64,000 nucleotides of DNA from Allobosea sp035944375 (GTDB lineage: Bacteria > Pseudomonadota > Alphaproteobacteria > Rhizobiales > Beijerinckiaceae), in assembly GCF_035944375.1 (NCBI RefSeq), contig NZ_DASZBE010000019.1. One strand, written 5' to 3'. The translations under genes and the position numbers were made by a program. Below, piece by piece: positions 51,005 to 59,661 of this stretch. The notes under the pieces are model-generated. The model ran no database searches. It had not been told where the DNA came from and saw only the letters and a program-made list of their open reading frames with translations. Each line of letters opens with the position of its first letter. Within the stretch, counting starts at the first letter, position 1.

Positions 51005-54000
51005 TCAGCGCGTCGGCGGCGGGTTCGGCTGGATCGGCCGCTGGTTGGGCGCCCCGCCGAGGGGGTCGACGAAGCGGCGCAGGATGCCGGGCGCGATCGC
51101 CGAGAGCGGGTTGATCGTCATGGTCGGGGCACTCGCCGCCCCGGCGATCCTGAAATTGACGGCGAAGAGCCCGCCATACTGGCTGCCGCCGCCGAGCAGC
51201 GCTCCCACCACCGGCACCTGCGCGAAGGCGTTGTTGAAGGCGTAGCCCGGCACGAAGGTGCCGCCGATATCGACGCGGTCGCGGCCGTAATCGACATTGC
51301 CCTGCAGCGTGAAGCCGATCTGCTGGCCCCAGATCACCATGTCGGAGACATCGAGGCGGCTGGCGGAGCGGGTGAACTCCGCCCGCAGCTTGATGAAGGC
51401 GACCTCGCTGACATTGATCGGCAGGGGCGGCGCGGCAGCGTCGGCGCGGTCACCGGCCACGCCCTGGGCCGACTGCCCGCCGACGACGCGGCGCAAGGCG
51501 GGTTCGTCGCGCACCACGAAATTGCGGAACAGCAGTTCGCCGCTCTGGCGCGTCTCGCCCGGGCCGAGATTGAGGATCAGGTCGCCGCCATGGGCGCGGC
51601 GGTAGAGATCGACGAAACGCAGCAGGGCGCCACCGTTCTCGGACTGGACCACGAGGCCACCGGCCGGCTCGCCGATCTTGGAGTTCTGCCGCGCCGAGAC
51701 GTCGGCGCGCCCGATCCGGCCTTGGAAGGCGACGGTGCGCAAATCGCCGCCGCGCTTCTGGAGCTTGAGCGTGGCATTGGTGATCGCCTCGTTGTTGAAG
51801 CCGGTGAGGATCGGTACGTCGAGATCGAGATCGAGATCGCCGCCCTTGCCGCCGGGCTTGCCGGCGCGCGCCGCCGGGCCCGACGCGCTCTGGAGGTCGC
51901 GAATGAAGGGGCGCACATCGGCCACCGCGCCGCGGACGACCAGTCGCATCAGGCCGCCTTCGCGCCGGGCCTCGACCTTGAGGTTGTCGCCGGTCGACAG
52001 CCGGACCTGCGACAGGCTGGCGGCATCGAAGGCATTCTGCCGGGTGAGCCCGACCTTGCCGCGGATCAGGACCGGATTGGAGTCGAAGACGAGGTCGTCG
52101 AGATCGGGGCCATCGGCATCCGCGAGATAGACGAAGGACAATTTCGCGGCCCGCCCGGCCGGCTTGCTCAGCCCGGGGATGACACCGTCGAGCGCAGCCC
52201 GGGTCAGATCGGCCTCGACGCGCGGAATCCCGGCAACGCCCTTGCCGAGAGCCTTGGTGACGCGGACCGCGACCGGACCGTTGATACCGGCCTCGGGCCC
52301 CAGCCCGCGTTTCTGCCGGGCCGCATTGTCGAGCGTCAGGGACAGGGTCGCCTCGCCCTTGCCCCTGGGATCCTGCCGGATCTCGACCTGCGCGCGGTCG
52401 CCGCCGACGCGGGCGTCCCCTTTGACGGCGAGGCCGGCCTTGTCGAACTGGACCGCGAGCGTGCCGCCCTCGAGCTTCTCGGTTCCAAGCAGCGTGTCGG
52501 AGGCGACACCCGACAGCGTTCCCGCACTGGTGATCGCGATCTCGCCCGGGCGCGGATCGTCGACGAGCGTGAGCGCGACCACACTCCTGAGATCCGAGGT
52601 CCCGCGGAGGCTCGCCGGGTCGATATCGCCGGGTGCGAAGTCCTTGAGCGCGGGAAAGGCGAACAGCGCCGCGAGGGACTCCATCGATCCGGTGGTCCGG
52701 AAGGCCGCACGGGCCCGGGCCCGGGGCATCCAGGTCTCGGGGATCTCGAAGCTGCCCTCGCTCATCTGGAGCTGCCGGCCTTCGCCCAGCTCGGCGGTCG
52801 CCGAGTCGATCGCGAGCCGGACGGTCCGGCCCGTGGCCCGGCCGGTGACATGTCCATCCACGATGGGCGGCAGGCCAGGGCCTGGCTCGAACCGGACCTG
52901 CGAGGCATCGACCGTGACGGTCAGCGCCTCGTCGGGGATACCGGCCCCCTGCAGCAGCCTGGCATGGTCCTCCGCCGGCAGGTCCATCTCGACCCGCAGC
53001 GAGGCCAGCCGTCCGCTGATGAACTGCCGCGACAGGGTGGTGTGGACCTCCGGCGAGGTCCAGCGGGGCCAGAGGGCCAGCGCCGCCCGCGGATCGGACT
53101 CGGTCGCCAGGATCGAGAAGCGCTGCAGGGGCGACGGGCCGACCTGCTGGACCAGCCCCGTGCCCTGCGCATGGATCGCCGGTCCCTGGACCGACATGGA
53201 CTCGATCCGCACCTCGTTCTGGCGCGGGTCGATGCGCAGATCCGCGCGGGCGGTGTCGATGGCGATGGGCGGATCGTTGTCGACGCCGGAGAGCTGGCCC
53301 TTGGCCTCGAGCGCGGCCCGCCAGGCACCATCCTCGGCGCGGATGCTGCCATGCGCCTCGAGCTGCGTCGGCCCGGCGGAGAGCGCCATCGACCGGACCT
53401 CGATGGTCGAGAAATCGCCGCTGCTGGCCACTTCGAAATGTGCGGAATCGACCATGATCGGCGGCATCGGCCCGTCGGGAAACCGGATCACGCCCGGGAG
53501 GACGTCGAGGCGCGCATCGATGGACCGCCGCCCGTCGGGCGTCTGGACGAGGCTGGCCTTGCCGCGCAGGGGCAGGCCCTCGAGCGTGACACCACCGGTG
53601 CCGAGCGCCAGCGCGACGACCTCGGCGGGCTCGAAGCGCACGATGTCGAGATCCGCACGCTGCGTCCCGTCCGGCTGGCTGGTCAGGTCGATCGCCAGTT
53701 CCTTCCAGCGCTGGCCGGTGCGGCCCTTGACCGTCAGGCGCGTACCGCGGTTGTCCGTCCGCATCAGCCGAATCTCGACATCCTCGAACCCCGCCTTCTG
53801 GCGCCCCTCGGGATCGACCAGTGCGAGGCGCGCGCCGTTGATGCCGGCGGTCTCGAGCGCGCCGAGCAGGCCGTCGCCCTGGGCGAGGGTCGTGACGGCC
53901 GCGATGATTCCGGTGAAGGCGTTCCACTGCGTCGTGTCGGGCAGGCTCGCCGGCGGAGTGGGCTCGGCCGGCGCCGAATCCGCGCTGACGATCAGCGCGC

Positions 54001-54469
54001 CGTCCTTGTTGACGCCGAGGCGAACATTGACGCCCCGCAGATCGACCGAGGTCAGCCGGATGTCGCCGCGCAGCAGCGCCAGCGGCTCATAGCCGAGGAT
54101 GGCTTCGGGCGCCCGGATCGCCGCCCCGCTCTTGTGGCGGAAGGCGACCTGCCGGACCCGCAATTGCGAGCGCCCGTCGCTGCGGCTGAGTTCGGCGCTT
54201 GCCGCCTCGACCGTCCAGTCCTTGCCCAGCCGCTCCTCGATCGCCCCGGCGATACGCCCTTCGAGCCCCGACAGCGGCACGAGGCCCGTGACGAGGAGCG
54301 TCGCGGCGGCGCCCGCGAGCGTCAGCAGCGCGACGACGACGGCCACCGCGATCGTCAGCAGCCCGGCCTTGGCGCGCCGCGTGACCTCGGCGACGTCGCA
54401 ATCGGCCCCGGCCTGCGCCGCGGCCGTTGCCGAATCGCCTGTCGGCCTGTTCGCGTCCTGGTCCAGCAA
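51005..54469 (-). CDS. Very large AsmA-like/YhdP-type envelope protein
   Basis: 1154 residues with one N-terminal membrane helix (LLTIAVAVVVALLTLAGAAATLLVTGLV, residues 37-64) and the rest predicted beta-rich and periplasmic. The start after the helix, VPLSGLEGRIAGAIEERLGKDW, and the end, QIGFTLQGNVDYGRDRVDIGGTFVPGYAFNN then PTMTINPLSAIAPGILRRF, fit the AsmA/DUF3971 group. These are bridge-like lipid-transport proteins linked to moving phospholipids to the outer membrane. The frame begins with TTG; I see no better start. It is convergent with tyrS and divergent from bcp. Confidence 0.9.
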   Translation of the reverse strand: MLDQDANRPTGDSATAAAQAGADCDVAEVTRRAKAGLLTIAVAVVVALLTLAGAAATLLVTGLVPLSGLEGRIAGAIEERLGKDWTVEAASAELSRSDGRSQLRVRQVAFRHKSGAAIRAPEAILGYEPLALLRGDIRLTSVDLRGVNVRLGVNKDGALIVSADSAPAEPTPPASLPDTTQWNAFTGIIAAVTTLAQGDGLLGALETAGINGARLALVDPEGRQKAGFEDVEIRLMRTDNRGTRLTVKGRTGQRWKELAIDLTSQPDGTQRADLDIVRFEPAEVVALALGTGGVTLEGLPLRGKASLVQTPDGRRSIDARLDVLPGVIRFPDGPMPPIMVDSAHFEVASSGDFSTIEVRSMALSAGPTQLEAHGSIRAEDGAWRAALEAKGQLSGVDNDPPIAIDTARADLRIDPRQNEVRIESMSVQGPAIHAQGTGLVQQVGPSPLQRFSILATESDPRAALALWPRWTSPEVHTTLSRQFISGRLASLRVEMDLPAEDHARLLQGAGIPDEALTVTVDASQVRFEPGPGLPPIVDGHVTGRATGRTVRLAIDSATAELGEGRQLQMSEGSFEIPETWMPRARARAAFRTTGSMESLAALFAFPALKDFAPGDIDPASLRGTSDLRSVVALTLVDDPRPGEIAITSAGTLSGVASDTLLGTEKLEGGTLAVQFDKAGLAVKGDARVGGDRAQVEIRQDPRGKGEATLSLTLDNAARQKRGLGPEAGINGPVAVRVTKALGKGVAGIPRVEADLTRAALDGVIPGLSKPAGRAAKLSFVYLADADGPDLDDLVFDSNPVLIRGKVGLTRQNAFDAASLSQVRLSTGDNLKVEARREGGLMRLVVRGAVADVRPFIRDLQSASGPAARAGKPGGKGGDLDLDLDVPILTGFNNEAITNATLKLQKRGGDLRTVAFQGRIGRADVSARQNSKIGEPAGGLVVQSENGGALLRFVDLYRRAHGGDLILNLGPGETRQSGELLFRNFVVRDEPALRRVVGGQSAQGVAGDRADAAAPPLPINVSEVAFIKLRAEFTRSASRLDVSDMVIWGQQIGFTLQGNVDYGRDRVDIGGTFVPGYAFNNAFAQVPVVGALLGGGSQYGGLFAVNFRIAGAASAPTMTINPLSAIAPGILRRFVDPLGGAPNQRPIQPNPPPTR

Positions 54470-54578
54470 GGTCTGTTCGATCCTCTCGGGCGGATGATCC
54501 GCCGCGGCTTCCCTGTCGTAGGCGCGTCAGGCCGGTTGAAACGACCCTGTCCGTCGATGCCGCCGGGCCGAGCGATTC

Positions 54579-54609
54579 GGCAAGACGCGCCATTTCCCCG
54601 CGTCTTGCC
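54579..54609. promoter_or_regulatory. Inverted repeat in the asmA-like/bcp divergent region
   Basis: GGCAAGACGC and GCGTCTTGCC form a perfect 10-bp inverted repeat around an 11-base spacer, midway between the two divergent genes. It is a good operator candidate, for example for a redox regulator, though I cannot name one. Confidence 0.55.
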
Positions 54610-54679
54610 GCACCCTATCATGGCGGGCGGACATAGGTTGCGCCATGCAGCGCGAAGGCGACGAAAGGAAGGCGGTTCG

Positions 54680-55144
54680 ATGGCTCTCAACGAAGGTGAC
54701 GTGGCCCCGGCGTTCACGCTGATGCGGGACGGGGGCGGCATGGTGTCGCTGGCCGACTTCAAGGGCAAAAAGCTCGTGCTCTATGCCTATCCGAAGGACG
54801 ATACGCCCGGCTGCACGCAGGAGGCGATCGCCTTCAACGGATCGCGGGCCGCTTTCGCTGCGGCGGGCACGGAGATCCTCGGCATTTCCCCCGATCCGGT
54901 GAAGAGTCACGACAAGTTCAAGGCCAAGCACAAGCTCGACTTCGCGCTCGCCGCCGACGAGGCCCAGCAGGCGCTGCAGGCCTATGGCATCTGGGTCGAG
55001 AAGAGCATGTATGGGCGAACCTATATGGGCGTCGAGCGCACGACCTTCCTGATCGATGCCGACGGCAGGATCGCGCGGATCTGGCGCAAGGTGAAGGTGG
55101 CGGGCCATGCCGAGGAGGTTCTCGCCGCCGCGCAGGCCCTGTGA
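54680..55144 (+). CDS. bcp: Peroxiredoxin of the Bcp/PrxQ family
   Basis: Thiol peroxidase that reduces peroxides. The 154 residues show YPKDDTPGCTQEAIAFNGSR with the peroxidatic Cys near residue 45 and ERTTFLIDADGRI. In the usual PrxQ pair a second Cys follows 5 residues later; here it is isoleucine, and no other cysteine exists in the protein, making it a one-Cys type. AAGGAAGG lies upstream of the ATG. Confidence 0.93.
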   Translation: MALNEGDVAPAFTLMRDGGGMVSLADFKGKKLVLYAYPKDDTPGCTQEAIAFNGSRAAFAAAGTEILGISPDPVKSHDKFKAKHKLDFALAADEAQQALQAYGIWVEKSMYGRTYMGVERTTFLIDADGRIARIWRKVKVAGHAEEVLAAAQAL

Positions 55145-55230
55145 GGCGACCAAACCTCGATTTGCGAAAGATTAACCTTAACGGGGTCTGATGGCGGTAT
55201 CGGCAGCGTCACTTTCCGGTCCCGCGTAAA

Positions 55231-56541
55231 ATGTCACATTCCGCTTCGTCAGCTCCCGTTCTTCCCGTCTCCGGGCTCGTCACCCAGAAGACCTATACGA
55301 TCCGGCGCTCGACCGTTCTTCTGGGCCTCGCCTGGCTCGGGCTGACCACGGCGGGCTGCGGGCTCTCCGGCTGGTACGTGCTCAGCAAGGACGATCTGGC
55401 GGCGAGGCTGATCGCCCGCGAGACGACGCGCCAATACGCCTATGAGGACCGGATCGCCGCGCTGCGGGCCGATGTCGACCGCCTCGCCAGCCGCGCGCTG
55501 CTCGACCAGGACGGGGTCGAGGCCCGTGTCGACGAACTCGCCACCCGGCAGGCCGAGCTCGAATCGCGCCAGTCCCTCGTCACGGCGCTGGCCGACACGC
55601 TGCAGGCCGGCGGGATCGTTCCGGCCTCCAAGGCCGCGCCGCTGCGGCCGCGCCTGATCAAGCCGGAGGAGCCGATCCGCGCCTCGGGCATCACCAGTTT
55701 CGCGCCGATCATGCCGACGAAGCCGACGCCGGCTCCCGAGACTCCGGGCCTGCGCGGCGCGGGCGACACGCAGGTCGCGCCGTGGCGCTCCGGCATGGCA
55801 GAGCCGCAGCCGCCGGCGCAGCGGGTCGAAACCGCCCTCACCCGGCTCGACCGTGCGCTGGCCAGCACGGCCGGCGCCCAGCTCGCGGCGCTGCGCGACA
55901 TGGACGAGACGTTGCAGGAATCGCAGAAGCGCCTACGCAATGCCCTCTCGGAGACCGGCCTCGACACCGACAGGCTCGCGACCCAGAGCAGCGTCGCCAA
56001 GGGCGTCGGCGGCCCGTTCGTGCCGCTGAAGATCGATGCTGCGGCTGGCCCCTTCGAGGCGACGCTGAGCGCGCTGCAGCCGCGCATCGCCTCCGTCATG
56101 CGGCTGCGCAGCCTCGCCGAGCAGCTGCCTCTCGCCAAGCCGATGGCCGGCGAGGCCGATTTCTCCTCGAATTTCGGCTACCGGGTCGATCCCTTCACGC
56201 GGTCTCCGGCGATGCATACCGGCATCGACTTCCGGGCCGAGACCGGCTCACCCATCCGCGCCACGGCGCCCGGAAAGGTCATCACGGCCGAATATTCCGG
56301 CGGCTATGGCAACATGGTCGAGATCGAGCACGCCAACGGCATCACCACGCGCTATGCCCATATGTCGGCGATCCTGGCCTCCGTCGGGCAGAGCGTGACG
56401 ACCGGCACCGTGATCGGCCGCGTCGGCAGCACCGGCCGCTCGACCGGGCCGCACCTCCATTACGAGACCCGCATCGATGACGAGCCGGTCGATCCGACGC
56501 GCTTCCTGCGGGCCGGCGGCAGGCTCTCTGGCCTGCGCTGA
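55231..56541 (+). CDS. M23-family peptidoglycan endopeptidase with membrane anchor
   Basis: LytM-type metallopeptidase that probably cuts peptidoglycan crosslinks or activates an amidase. The 436 residues begin with an inner-membrane helix (VLLGLAWLGLTTAGCGLSGWYV, residues 29-50), then a long coiled-coil segment (IAALRADVDRLASRALL). The catalytic domain has the zinc ligands in MHTGIDFRAETGSPIRA and GPHLHYETRIDDEPVDP. It follows bcp by 86 bases; the gap carries TTAACCTTAA, a possible CtrA half-site. Confidence 0.92.
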   Translation: MSHSASSAPVLPVSGLVTQKTYTIRRSTVLLGLAWLGLTTAGCGLSGWYVLSKDDLAARLIARETTRQYAYEDRIAALRADVDRLASRALLDQDGVEARVDELATRQAELESRQSLVTALADTLQAGGIVPASKAAPLRPRLIKPEEPIRASGITSFAPIMPTKPTPAPETPGLRGAGDTQVAPWRSGMAEPQPPAQRVETALTRLDRALASTAGAQLAALRDMDETLQESQKRLRNALSETGLDTDRLATQSSVAKGVGGPFVPLKIDAAAGPFEATLSALQPRIASVMRLRSLAEQLPLAKPMAGEADFSSNFGYRVDPFTRSPAMHTGIDFRAETGSPIRATAPGKVITAEYSGGYGNMVEIEHANGITTRYAHMSAILASVGQSVTTGTVIGRVGSTGRSTGPHLHYETRIDDEPVDPTRFLRAGGRLSGLR

Positions 56542-56592
56542 ACGCCGGCACGCGCGGGTTTTCCGCGGGTTTCCCAAGACGAAGCGCCCCGA

Positions 56593-56606
56593 CGGCTTGC
56601 AAGCCG
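56593..56606. promoter_or_regulatory. Perfect 14-bp palindrome upstream of purM
   Basis: CGGCTTGCAAGCCG is a perfect palindrome with a 50-base distance to the purM start. It could be an operator for a purine regulator of the LacI type, but I have no direct support. Confidence 0.4.
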
Positions 56607-56655
56607 CCGCCCGCTTGCCTATCGCTCCCGCGAACGGAAGCGAGGCGATACCCCC

Positions 56656-57729
56656 ATGAGCAAGCCCGGCGCGAACGGACTGACCTATGCGCAGGCCGGT
56701 GTCGACATCGACGCCGGCAACGCCATGGTCGACGCCATCAAGCCACTGGTGCGGGCGACGCGCCGGCCGGGCGCGGATGCCGAGATCGGCGGCTTCGGCG
56801 GGCTCTTCGACCTGAAGGCCGCCGGCTTCAGCGATCCGATCCTGGTCGCGGCCAATGACGGCGTCGGCACCAAGGTCAAGATCGCGATCGAAAGCGGGCT
56901 GCATGCGACGATCGGGATCGATCTCGTCGCCATGTGCGTAAACGACCTGATCGTGCAGGGCGCAGAGCCGCTGCTCTTCCTCGACTATTACGCCACCGGC
57001 AAGCTCGACCCGAAGGTCGGCATCGAGATCGTGCGCGGCATCGCCGATGGCTGCCGCCAGGCCGGCTGCGCGCTGATCGGCGGTGAGACGGCCGAAATGC
57101 CGGGCATGTATGCCGAGAAGGACTATGACCTCGCCGGCTTCGCGGTCGGTGCGGCCGAGCGCGGGGCGCTGCTGCCGCGGGCCGATCTCCAGGCCGGCGA
57201 CGTCGTCTTCGGCCTGCCCTCCTCCGGCGTCCACTCCAACGGCTATTCCCTGGTCCGGCGCATCGTCGCCCTCTCCGGGCTCGCCTGGGAGGCGCCCGCC
57301 CCCTTCGCCCCCGGCAGCAGCCTGGCCGAGGCCCTGCTGATCCCGACGCGGATCTACGTCAAGCCGCTGCTCAAGGCGATCAAGGCGACCAGCGGCATCA
57401 AGGCGCTGGCCCACATCACCGGCGGCGGCTTCCCCGACAACATTCCGCGCGTGCTGCCGGACGGGCTCGGCGTCTCGCTCGACCTCGCGGCGATCCCCGT
57501 CCCGCCCGTCTTCGGCTGGCTGGCCAAGGTCGGCGGCGTCGCCGAGCGCGAGATGCTGCGCACCTTCAACTGCGGCATCGGCATGATCGTCGCCGCCGAG
57601 GCGGCCAAGGCCGAGGAGGTGATGGCGGCGCTGGCGGCGGCGGGCGAGGCTCCGGTGCGGCTCGGCGAAGTCGTGCCGGTGGCGGCCGGCGAGGAGCAGG
57701 TCGCCTATCGCGGCAAGCTTTCGCTGTGA
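56656..57729 (+). CDS. purM: Phosphoribosylformylglycinamidine cyclo-ligase (PurM)
   Basis: AIR synthetase, fifth step of purine synthesis. The 357 residues show YAQAGVDIDAGNAMVDAIKP, AANDGVGTKVKIAIESG, IGIDLVAMCVNDLIVQGAEPL and IGGETAEMPGMY, standard for the family. GGAAGCGAGG lies before the ATG. The stop overlaps the GTG start of purN (GTGA), so the two are coupled. Confidence 0.97.
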   Translation: MSKPGANGLTYAQAGVDIDAGNAMVDAIKPLVRATRRPGADAEIGGFGGLFDLKAAGFSDPILVAANDGVGTKVKIAIESGLHATIGIDLVAMCVNDLIVQGAEPLLFLDYYATGKLDPKVGIEIVRGIADGCRQAGCALIGGETAEMPGMYAEKDYDLAGFAVGAAERGALLPRADLQAGDVVFGLPSSGVHSNGYSLVRRIVALSGLAWEAPAPFAPGSSLAEALLIPTRIYVKPLLKAIKATSGIKALAHITGGGFPDNIPRVLPDGLGVSLDLAAIPVPPVFGWLAKVGGVAEREMLRTFNCGIGMIVAAEAAKAEEVMAALAAAGEAPVRLGEVVPVAAGEEQVAYRGKLSL

Positions 57730-58349
57730 GCAGCGCCCCAAGCCGCCCGCGCGTCGGAATCCTGATCTCGGGGCGCGGCTCCAACATGGTCTCGCTGGTC
57801 GAGGCGGCGCGCGCTCCCGGCTATCCCGCCGAGATCGCGCTCGTGCTGTCCAACGTGCCCGGCGCGCCGGGGCTGGAGAGGGCGAGCGGCTTCGGCATCG
57901 CCACCGCCACGGTCGACCACCGCGCCTTCGCGCGGGATCGAGAGGCCTTCGAGCGGGCCATGGACGAGGTGCTGCGCGTCCACCAGATCGATCTCGTCGT
58001 GCTGGCCGGCTTCATGCGGATCATGACGCCCTGGTTCGTGCAGCGCTGGACGGGCCGGATGATCAACATCCATCCCTCGCTGCTTCCGCTGTTCAAGGGC
58101 ACGCACACCCACCGCCAGGCGCTCAAGGCCGGCGTCAGCGAGCATGGCTGCAGCGTGCATTTCGTCGTGCCCGAACTCGATGCCGGCCCGGTGATCGCGC
58201 AGGCGAAGGTGCCGGTGCTGCCCGGCGACGACGAGGACAGCCTGGCGGCCCGCGTCCTCGCGCAGGAGCATGCGCTCTATCCGCAGGCGCTCGCCGCAGT
58301 CGCCTCCGGCAGCGTTGCGCTGGTCGACGGTGCGCTCGTCAGGCGCTGA
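57726..58349 (+). CDS. purN: Phosphoribosylglycinamide formyltransferase (PurN)
   Basis: Adds a formyl group in the third step of purine synthesis. The 207 residues have VGILISGRGSNMVSLVEAARA, GFMRIMTPWFVQRW, and the formyl-binding NIHPSLLPLFKGTHTH with Asp/His active residues and SVHFVVPELDAGPVIAQ. The start is GTG, overlapping the purM stop. Its last 73 bases overlap the C-terminal end of the convergent WYL gene. Confidence 0.97.
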   Translation: MSSAPSRPRVGILISGRGSNMVSLVEAARAPGYPAEIALVLSNVPGAPGLERASGFGIATATVDHRAFARDREAFERAMDEVLRVHQIDLVVLAGFMRIMTPWFVQRWTGRMINIHPSLLPLFKGTHTHRQALKAGVSEHGCSVHFVVPELDAGPVIAQAKVPVLPGDDEDSLAARVLAQEHALYPQALAAVASGSVALVDGALVRR

Positions 58350-59065
58350 GCCTGCTCGCGCCGATCTGCATCCTCCTTGCAGCGCGCCTCCTCCTCCTTC
58401 TGCCAGCGTCGGAACAGATCGGCCCGGCGCGCGGGATAGCGCTCCTCGCGCGCGACGAGATCGGTAATCCGGTCGGTGCGGAAATGGCGGAAGTCCTGGC
58501 GCAATTCGCACCAGGCGATGACGATGCGGACGCGGTCGTAGAAGGTCATGCCGATCGGCCAGATCATGCGCTGCGTGTCCTGGCCGCTCTCGTCGCGATA
58601 GCGGACCTCGAGCTTGCGGCCCTGGCGGATGGCGGCGCGCACGGCGGCGGTGTCGACCTGGTCGGTCGGGGCGTCGCGGCCGTAGAGCGGGGCAAAGAGC
58701 GCGCCGTCGAGCAGGATCGGGCGCAGATGCGCCGGCAGCACGGCGGCGACCTTGCTGACGACGTCCTCCGCCGCACGGGCGAGGACCGGGTCGGCGCGCT
58801 CGCCGAGCCAGCGCATCCCGACCAGCACGGCCTCGATCTCGTCGGGCGAGAGCATCAGCGGCGGCAGGTCGAAGCCGGCATCCAGCACATAGCCGATGCC
58901 GGCCTCGCCGCGCACCGGCACGCCCTGGCGCACCAGCGCGGCGATGTCGCGGTAGACCGTGCGCACGGAGACATCGAGCTCCGACGCCAGCGTCTCGGCC
59001 GTCACCGGCCGGCGACGGCGGCGCAGGCTCTGGATCATGTCGAGCAATCGTTCGGCGCGCTGCAT
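58277..59065 (-). CDS. WYL-domain transcriptional regulator (YafY-like)
   Basis: Helix-turn-helix of the DeoR/HTH_11 type near the start (RRRPVTAETLASELDVSVRTVYRDIAALVRQG), then a WYL effector domain (RMIWPIGMTFYDRVRIVIAWCELRQDFRHFRTDRI). Length 262 residues from the ATG at 59065. It is read toward purN and overlaps its 3' end by 73 bases. The last ~35 residues are charged and low in complexity, which may be why the overlap is tolerated. The target is unknown. Confidence 0.9.
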   Translation of the reverse strand: MQRAERLLDMIQSLRRRRRPVTAETLASELDVSVRTVYRDIAALVRQGVPVRGEAGIGYVLDAGFDLPPLMLSPDEIEAVLVGMRWLGERADPVLARAAEDVVSKVAAVLPAHLRPILLDGALFAPLYGRDAPTDQVDTAAVRAAIRQGRKLEVRYRDESGQDTQRMIWPIGMTFYDRVRIVIAWCELRQDFRHFRTDRITDLVAREERYPARRADLFRRWQKEEEARCKEDADRREQAQRLTSAPSTSATLPEATAASACG

Positions 59066-59198
59066 GGCGATCGTTCCCGCTTCGGCTTGGACTGCGCCAG
59101 AATGCCTCAGCCTGCTGACAGGTTTTGTCAGCAGCATGGCAGGAGTTGGCGCGCCGCGCTCCGATGCCGGACAGGCTCGCGCCCGACTGGGCTGGACG

Positions 59199-59561
59199 TC
59201 AGATCGGGCGCTTGAGCTTGCAGCGATCGATGAAGGAAAGGCCCTTCTCGCGCGCCGAATCGTTGAAATAGCCGGTGTCGCGGAAGGCCTGGATCTCGTC
59301 CTTGGTCATGGCCCTGATCGTACCCTTGGCGTAGCAGCTGCAGGGCGTGTGCACCGCCTCGCGGGTCGTGCCCATCAGGCGCGACTGCGTCACCAGGCAG
59401 GCATCGAAGGCGCGCAGCTGGATCATGTAGGGGGTCAGGTTCTTGGCCGTCGGATCGGGCGGCGGCAGGGCGCTGCCGCCGCTCGCGGCCTGCGCGCCCA
59501 GCGTCGCCAGCACCGAGATCCCACCGGCCAGGAAGACCGCACCCATCCGCCGCATCATCAT
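59199..59561 (-). CDS. Small exported protein with four cysteines
   Basis: The 120 residues have a signal peptide (MGAVFLAGGISVLATLGAQA) and a mature part with cysteines in AFDACLVTQSRLM, TPCSCYAKGTIRAM and FIDRCKLKRPI, four in all, suggesting two disulfides in the periplasm. I do not recognise the family. It is divergent from nothing obvious: the molybdoenzyme lies upstream with its 3' end 100 bases away. Confidence 0.72.
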   Translation of the reverse strand: MMMRRMGAVFLAGGISVLATLGAQAASGGSALPPPDPTAKNLTPYMIQLRAFDACLVTQSRLMGTTREAVHTPCSCYAKGTIRAMTKDEIQAFRDTGYFNDSAREKGLSFIDRCKLKRPI

Positions 59562-59661
59562 GACTTCGTTCGTCCTTCGAAAGCAGGCGCATCAGTCCCG
59601 GGAACGGCCTGCCTGCGCGAGGGATGGTCCATAGCACCGCCGAAAAATCAAGGGTGGCCGG

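Noticed and set aside
51450..53927. 825-codon minus-strand frame inside the AsmA-like gene in another phase
   Set aside because: Arg/Gly/Ala-rich out-of-phase reading; the overlapping frame has a membrane helix and AsmA-like ends.
51590..54679. Upstream part of a 1184-codon plus-strand frame that ends with bcp
   Set aside because: The first ~1030 codons are antisense of the AsmA-like gene. Only the last 155 codons, from the ATG at 54680, are the real peroxiredoxin gene.
55165..55185. CtrA binding site before the M23 peptidase
   Set aside because: TTAACCTTAA has only a 2-base spacer, while the CtrA box needs TTAA-N7-TTAA.
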